Shown here: one piece after another, positions 61,200 through 64,000 of the stretch
Position numbering within the stretch: position 1 is the first letter of the stretch
Layout of the letters: the number at the start of each line of letters is the position of its first letter
From: SVEL01 sp017381055
Lineage (GTDB): Bacteria; Bacillota; Clostridia; Lachnospirales; Lachnospiraceae
Direction of reading: 5' to 3'
Length of the DNA: 64,000 bases
NCBI GenBank assembly: GCA_036307185.1
Contig: JAXJYC010000048.1
Span: forward strand, 1 to 64,000
Position numbers and translations under genes: made by a program
The notes under the pieces: model-generated
What the model was told of the DNA's origin: nothing
The model's input: only the letters and a program-made list of their open reading frames with translations
Databases searched by the model: none

Positions 61200-61802
61200 T
61201 TAGTTTTCTGTATTATCAGTAGGTCTCTTCTCTACAATCTTATCAATAAGACCATAAGCTACTGCTTCCTCTGCGCTCATCCAGTTATCTCTATCTGTAT
61301 CATTAGCAACTTCTTCAACTGTCTTTCCACAGTTATCAGCTATCATCTGATTTAACTTCTGCTTTGTCTTTAAGATATGCTTAGCAGCGATTTCGATTTC
61401 TGTTGCCTGACCCTGAGCACCACCAAGTGGCTGATGAATCATAATCTCAGCGTTTGGAAGAGCATATCTCTTACCCTTAGCACCACCTGCTAAAAGGAAT
61501 GCTCCCATACTAGCTGCCATACCGATACAAATCGTAGATACATCACACTTAATGTACTGCATTGTATCATAGATAGCCATACCAGCTGTAACTGAACCAC
61601 CCGGGCTATTAATATATAAACTAATATCCTTAGTGCTATCCTCTGATTCAAGGAAAAGAAGCTGTGCAACAACTAAGCTAGCTGTTGTCTCATTTACTTC
61701 CTCACCAAGGAAAATGATTCTATCCTTTAAAAGTCTTGAATAAATGTCGTATGAACGTTCTCCTCTACTTGTCTGTTCGATGACATATGGTACTAAACTC
61801 AT
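61200..61802 (-). CDS. clpP: ATP-dependent Clp protease proteolytic subunit
   Basis: The 200-residue serine protease has the catalytic triad Ser98 (GMAASMGAF), His123 (MIHQPLGG) and Asp172 (TDRDNWMSAEEA). It forms a tetradecamer and degrades proteins delivered by ClpX or ClpC. The ATG at 61802, preceded by AAGGTG, gives the normal start SLVPYVIEQTSRGERSYDI; the reading frame is open further upstream without need. Order tig-clpP-clpX is the common one. Confidence 0.98.
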   Translation of the reverse strand: MSLVPYVIEQTSRGERSYDIYSRLLKDRIIFLGEEVNETTASLVVAQLLFLESEDSTKDISLYINSPGGSVTAGMAIYDTMQYIKCDVSTICIGMAASMGAFLLAGGAKGKRYALPNAEIMIHQPLGGAQGQATEIEIAAKHILKTKQKLNQMIADNCGKTVEEVANDTDRDNWMSAEEAVAYGLIDKIVEKRPTDNTEN

Positions 61803-61887
61803 GCTATACACCTTACCTTTCTCTCTATTAAATGCCCCAAACGGACCTAAGTCCATTCGAGGCATATAAATTACAAATTTATTCTAC

Positions 61888-63171
61888 TTATTTGCTCTCA
61901 GCAATGATAAGCTCAGCAGCCTTAGAAACTGCGATATCCTTCTTCATAGCTTCCTTCTCATTATCAGAAACGATTTCCTTAAGCTTAGCAATATCCATCT
62001 GATACATAGATGCCATTGTCTCAAGCTCCTTCTCGATATCCTCTTCTGTAATCTCGAAAGCTTCCTTAGCAGCGATTGCTTCAAGTACAAGTCTTACCTG
62101 AATTCTCTTAAGAGCCTGTGGCTTCATCTGCTCCTTCATAGCATCCATTGTCATACCTGTGAACTGCATGTACTGATCAAATGAAAGACCCTGAGATGCG
62201 ATTCTGTTAGCGAACTCTCTAACCATCTGATCCTGCTGTGTCTCGATCATAGCCTCTGGAATATCCATCTTAGAATTAGCGATGATAGCATCGATAAGCT
62301 TCTCTTCCTTCTCATTCTTAGCAACCTTCTCAGCCTTCTCAACGAGCTTAGCCTTGATATCTTCCTTGTACTCTGCAAGTGTATCAAAATCAGAAACGTC
62401 CTGAGCGAAATCATCATCTAACGCTGGAAGCTCCTTAACCTTAATCTCCTTAATTGTTACCTTGAAGAGTGCTGGCTTACCCTTTAACTCTTCTGCATGG
62501 TACTCTTCTGGGAATGTAACGTTAACTTCTACTTCGTCACCAATGTTCTTACCGATTAACTGCTCTTCAAATGTATCGATGAATGAATGAGAACCAATTG
62601 TTAAAGCGTAATCTGTTCCCTTTCCACCTTCGAATGCAACACCATCAACAAATCCTTCGAAATCGATTGTAGCGATATCGCCATCAGCAACTGGTCTATC
62701 TTCTACAGGAACTGTTCTAGCCTGCTCCTCCTGAGCCTTCTTAAGCTCAGCCTCAACGTCCTCATCCTTGATCTCTGGTACAGAAACCTCTACCTGGATT
62801 CCCTTGTACTCACCAAGCTCAACCTCTGGCTTTGTAGCAACAACAGCTGTAAAGATGAAAGACTTGCCCTTCTCAATCTGTACAACGTCGATTTCTGGCT
62901 GAGAAACGATCTCGATATCCTTACACTCAGCAACTTCCTTAGAGTAAGCTTCTGGGATGATGATATTTGCAGCATCCTCATAGAAAACGCCTACGCCATA
63001 CATCTTCTCGATCATCTGACGTGGAGCCTTACCTTTTCTAAATCCCTGAATGTTCATCTTACCTTTATTCTTCTGATAAGCCTTCTCGATAGCTGCGTCA
63101 AATTCTTCTGCAGATACTTCGATTGTAAGCTTTGCCATATTCTTCTCTAACTTTTCTACCTGTAAACTCAT
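61888..63171 (-). CDS. tig: Trigger factor
   Basis: The 427-residue chaperone has the ribosome-binding domain with GFRKGKAPRQMIEKMYG, a central FKBP-type peptidyl-prolyl isomerase domain (about 155-240: GDIATIDFEGFVDG, EVEVNVTFPEEYHAEELKGK) and a long helical C-terminal domain. It binds nascent chains at the ribosome exit. The ATG has AAGGAGG 8 nt upstream. It is the first gene of the tig-clpP-clpX unit. Confidence 0.98.
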   Translation of the reverse strand: MSLQVEKLEKNMAKLTIEVSAEEFDAAIEKAYQKNKGKMNIQGFRKGKAPRQMIEKMYGVGVFYEDAANIIIPEAYSKEVAECKDIEIVSQPEIDVVQIEKGKSFIFTAVVATKPEVELGEYKGIQVEVSVPEIKDEDVEAELKKAQEEQARTVPVEDRPVADGDIATIDFEGFVDGVAFEGGKGTDYALTIGSHSFIDTFEEQLIGKNIGDEVEVNVTFPEEYHAEELKGKPALFKVTIKEIKVKELPALDDDFAQDVSDFDTLAEYKEDIKAKLVEKAEKVAKNEKEEKLIDAIIANSKMDIPEAMIETQQDQMVREFANRIASQGLSFDQYMQFTGMTMDAMKEQMKPQALKRIQVRLVLEAIAAKEAFEITEEDIEKELETMASMYQMDIAKLKEIVSDNEKEAMKKDIAVSKAAELIIAESK

Positions 63172-63192
63172 TTTAATATTCCTCCTTAATGA

Positions 63193-63230
63193 TAAATTAT
63201 GCTTAAAATATCAATAAGCATAATAACATT
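63193..63230 (-). other. Leader hairpin of the tig transcript
   Basis: TTATGCTTA and TAAGCATAA form a 9-bp stem with a 9-nt loop in the leader just upstream of the tig ribosome-binding site. Confidence 0.5.
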
Positions 63231-63235
63231 AGATT

Positions 63236-63264
63236 ACTATACCACAGATTTTATTTGTTGTCAT
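63236..63264 (-). promoter_or_regulatory. Promoter of tig
   Basis: ATGACA (63264-63259), a 17-nt spacer and TATAGT (63241-63236) with an extended TGG just before it, on the minus strand. Confidence 0.6.
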
Positions 63265-63325
63265 CAAAATTCTTGTCATATTACATAAATTTTCCACAAA
63301 CCACTACACCAACACTCATATAATA

Positions 63326-63930
63326 CACATAATTCTCATTATCAAAACCACTAGATGTCTTTAAAAACGATTTTCTGTATATATGAAGCGAAATACTGCT
63401 ACGAATATACATATTTTTTTCATCACTGAACTCAGAACCCGTGATTTGCTAAATGCCCTCTTGATACAAGTTTATTACTGCGTGATATTTTCTACAAAAC
63501 ACAGCTATTGCTAGGTGGTGTTCATGTGGATGGAGGACATCATCGGAAGATTTTCGTGAAGTTTTCATCCCCACACCGCAGCACTAATGCCGCCTGCCGA
63601 ATCTGTTTGAGTGAGCTTGGCTCTTACCCCTGCTGGGTAATAGGCCAAGCTCAAGAGTTATGCAGGCAGGCGATAAATAAGCATGTGCAAGGTGTGGGGA
63701 ATGAAAATAGAAAATCTTCTAAGATGTCCCCACCACATGAACATCACTAGCAACCTGTGTTTTAAAGAAAATACACGCAGACTTAGTATCAAGAAGGGCA
63801 TATAAGCAAATCATCGGAGCCTTCGATAGGTGATGAAAAAAAGATGTATATTTCGTAAGCAGCCATACAAGTAATGTACAGAAAATCGTTAAAAATTCTA
63901 TTAAGTGGTTTTGATAATGAGAATTATGTG
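63326..63930. repeat. Palindromic element C (605 bp, 27-bp perfect terminal inverted repeats)
   Basis: The ends 63326-63352 and 63904-63930 are perfectly complementary over 27 bp (core CATTATCAAAACCACT). Inner blocks pair as well: AACGATTTTCTGTA with TACAGAAAATCGTT, GATTTGCTnATATGCCCTCTTGATAC and the CTGCGTGTATTTTC block. Most of these blocks recur in element B. The centre (about 63513-63750) is a second palindrome with GGTGTTCATGTGG ends and a GAGCTTGGC/GCCAAGCTC core hairpin. The only ORF inside is short and follows the palindrome, so it is not credible. No transposase is present. Confidence 0.82.
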
Positions 63931-63970
63931 CGATTCACAAGTGTAAATTGAATTTTTATGCGATATTTTC

Positions 63971-63998
63971 TTGACTATCCCTATGTTTATGCTAAAAT
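63971..63998 (+). promoter_or_regulatory. Promoter reading out of the window
   Basis: TTGACT (63971-63976), a 16-nt spacer and TAAAAT (63993-63998) preceded by TGC (extended -10). It points to a plus-strand transcript starting just beyond the window edge. Confidence 0.55.
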
Positions 63999-64000
63999 CC

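Noticed and set aside
63508..63750. 80-residue ORF on the plus strand inside element C
   Set aside because: It lies within the arms of a palindrome, has no ribosome-binding site and its composition follows the inverted repeat. It is not a credible gene.

Overview
The window looks like a core-chromosome segment of an AT-rich, Gram-positive anaerobe of the class Clostridia, most likely family Lachnospiraceae. I infer this from the type II fatty-acid operon with a fused acetyl-CoA carboxylase carboxyltransferase and a FabK-type flavoprotein reductase, two GHKL/LytTR regulatory pairs, strong AGGAGG ribosome-binding sites, a T-box in front of leuS, and protein family forms typical of that group. 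The genus cannot be fixed from the sequence alone. Almost all genes run on the minus strand; only the GGDEF protein (10.6-14.0 kb) and inorganic pyrophosphatase (39.3 kb) run on the plus strand. There is no prophage, CRISPR array, rRNA operon or transposase gene.

Layout in + coordinates. 0-3.3 kb: 5' half of a tRNA-Val with a consensus promoter, a GT2 glycosyltransferase, a CPBP membrane protease and an NdpA-like nucleoid protein. 3.3-9.7 kb: palindromic element A, a small membrane protein, argS, a UDP-sugar pyrophosphorylase, an M18 aminopeptidase and an L,D-transpeptidase. 9.8-14.8 kb: a basic repeat protein, a large GGDEF regulator and a small FliD-like protein. 14.9-20.7 kb: palindromic element B, leuS with its T-box and an extra three-way-junction leader, a cell-wall hydrolase and hflX. 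20.8-30.8 kb: an orphan response regulator, a small membrane protein, then the fatty-acid operon transcribed acpP-fabD-fabG-fabF-accB-fabZ-accC-accDA-fabK-like. 30.9-39.2 kb: a GH5 lipoprotein, a RelB/ParE-type toxin-antitoxin pair, a ComEC-like metallohydrolase, a YdcF protein, a three-gene ABC-2 exporter and an Rsm22 methyltransferase. 39.3-47.5 kb: ppa, a PAP2 phosphatase, two GHKL/LytTR pairs, an SPFH/NfeD pair, signal peptidase I and a tandem GNAT protein. 47.5-64 kb: aminopeptidase P, recO, era, an M16C peptidase, an enzyme I of the PTS, a lipoprotein, a PfkB sugar-phosphate kinase, a DUF2339 protein, clpX-clpP-tig and palindromic element C.

The fatty-acid operon is the most coherent pathway. 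AccBC and AccDA make malonyl-CoA, FabD loads it onto ACP, FabF, FabG and FabZ elongate, and the adjacent flavoprotein is the only enoyl-reductase candidate; no fabH is present. Its promoter carries several TTTGA/TCAAA palindromes that look like FabT-type operators. The clpX-clpP-tig order couples nascent-chain folding to proteolysis.

The most unusual content is non-coding. Elements B (about 392 bp) and C (about 605 bp) are long, almost fully self-complementary palindromes that share the same terminal inverted repeat; C looks like a B-type element with another palindrome nested in its centre. Element A (307 bp) has the same design but different ends. Further structured RNA is seen as two covarying tandem hairpins inside the fatty-acid operon, a three-way junction between the leuS T-box terminator and the gene, and a folded segment of about 150 nt behind a degenerate GHKL sensor gene.
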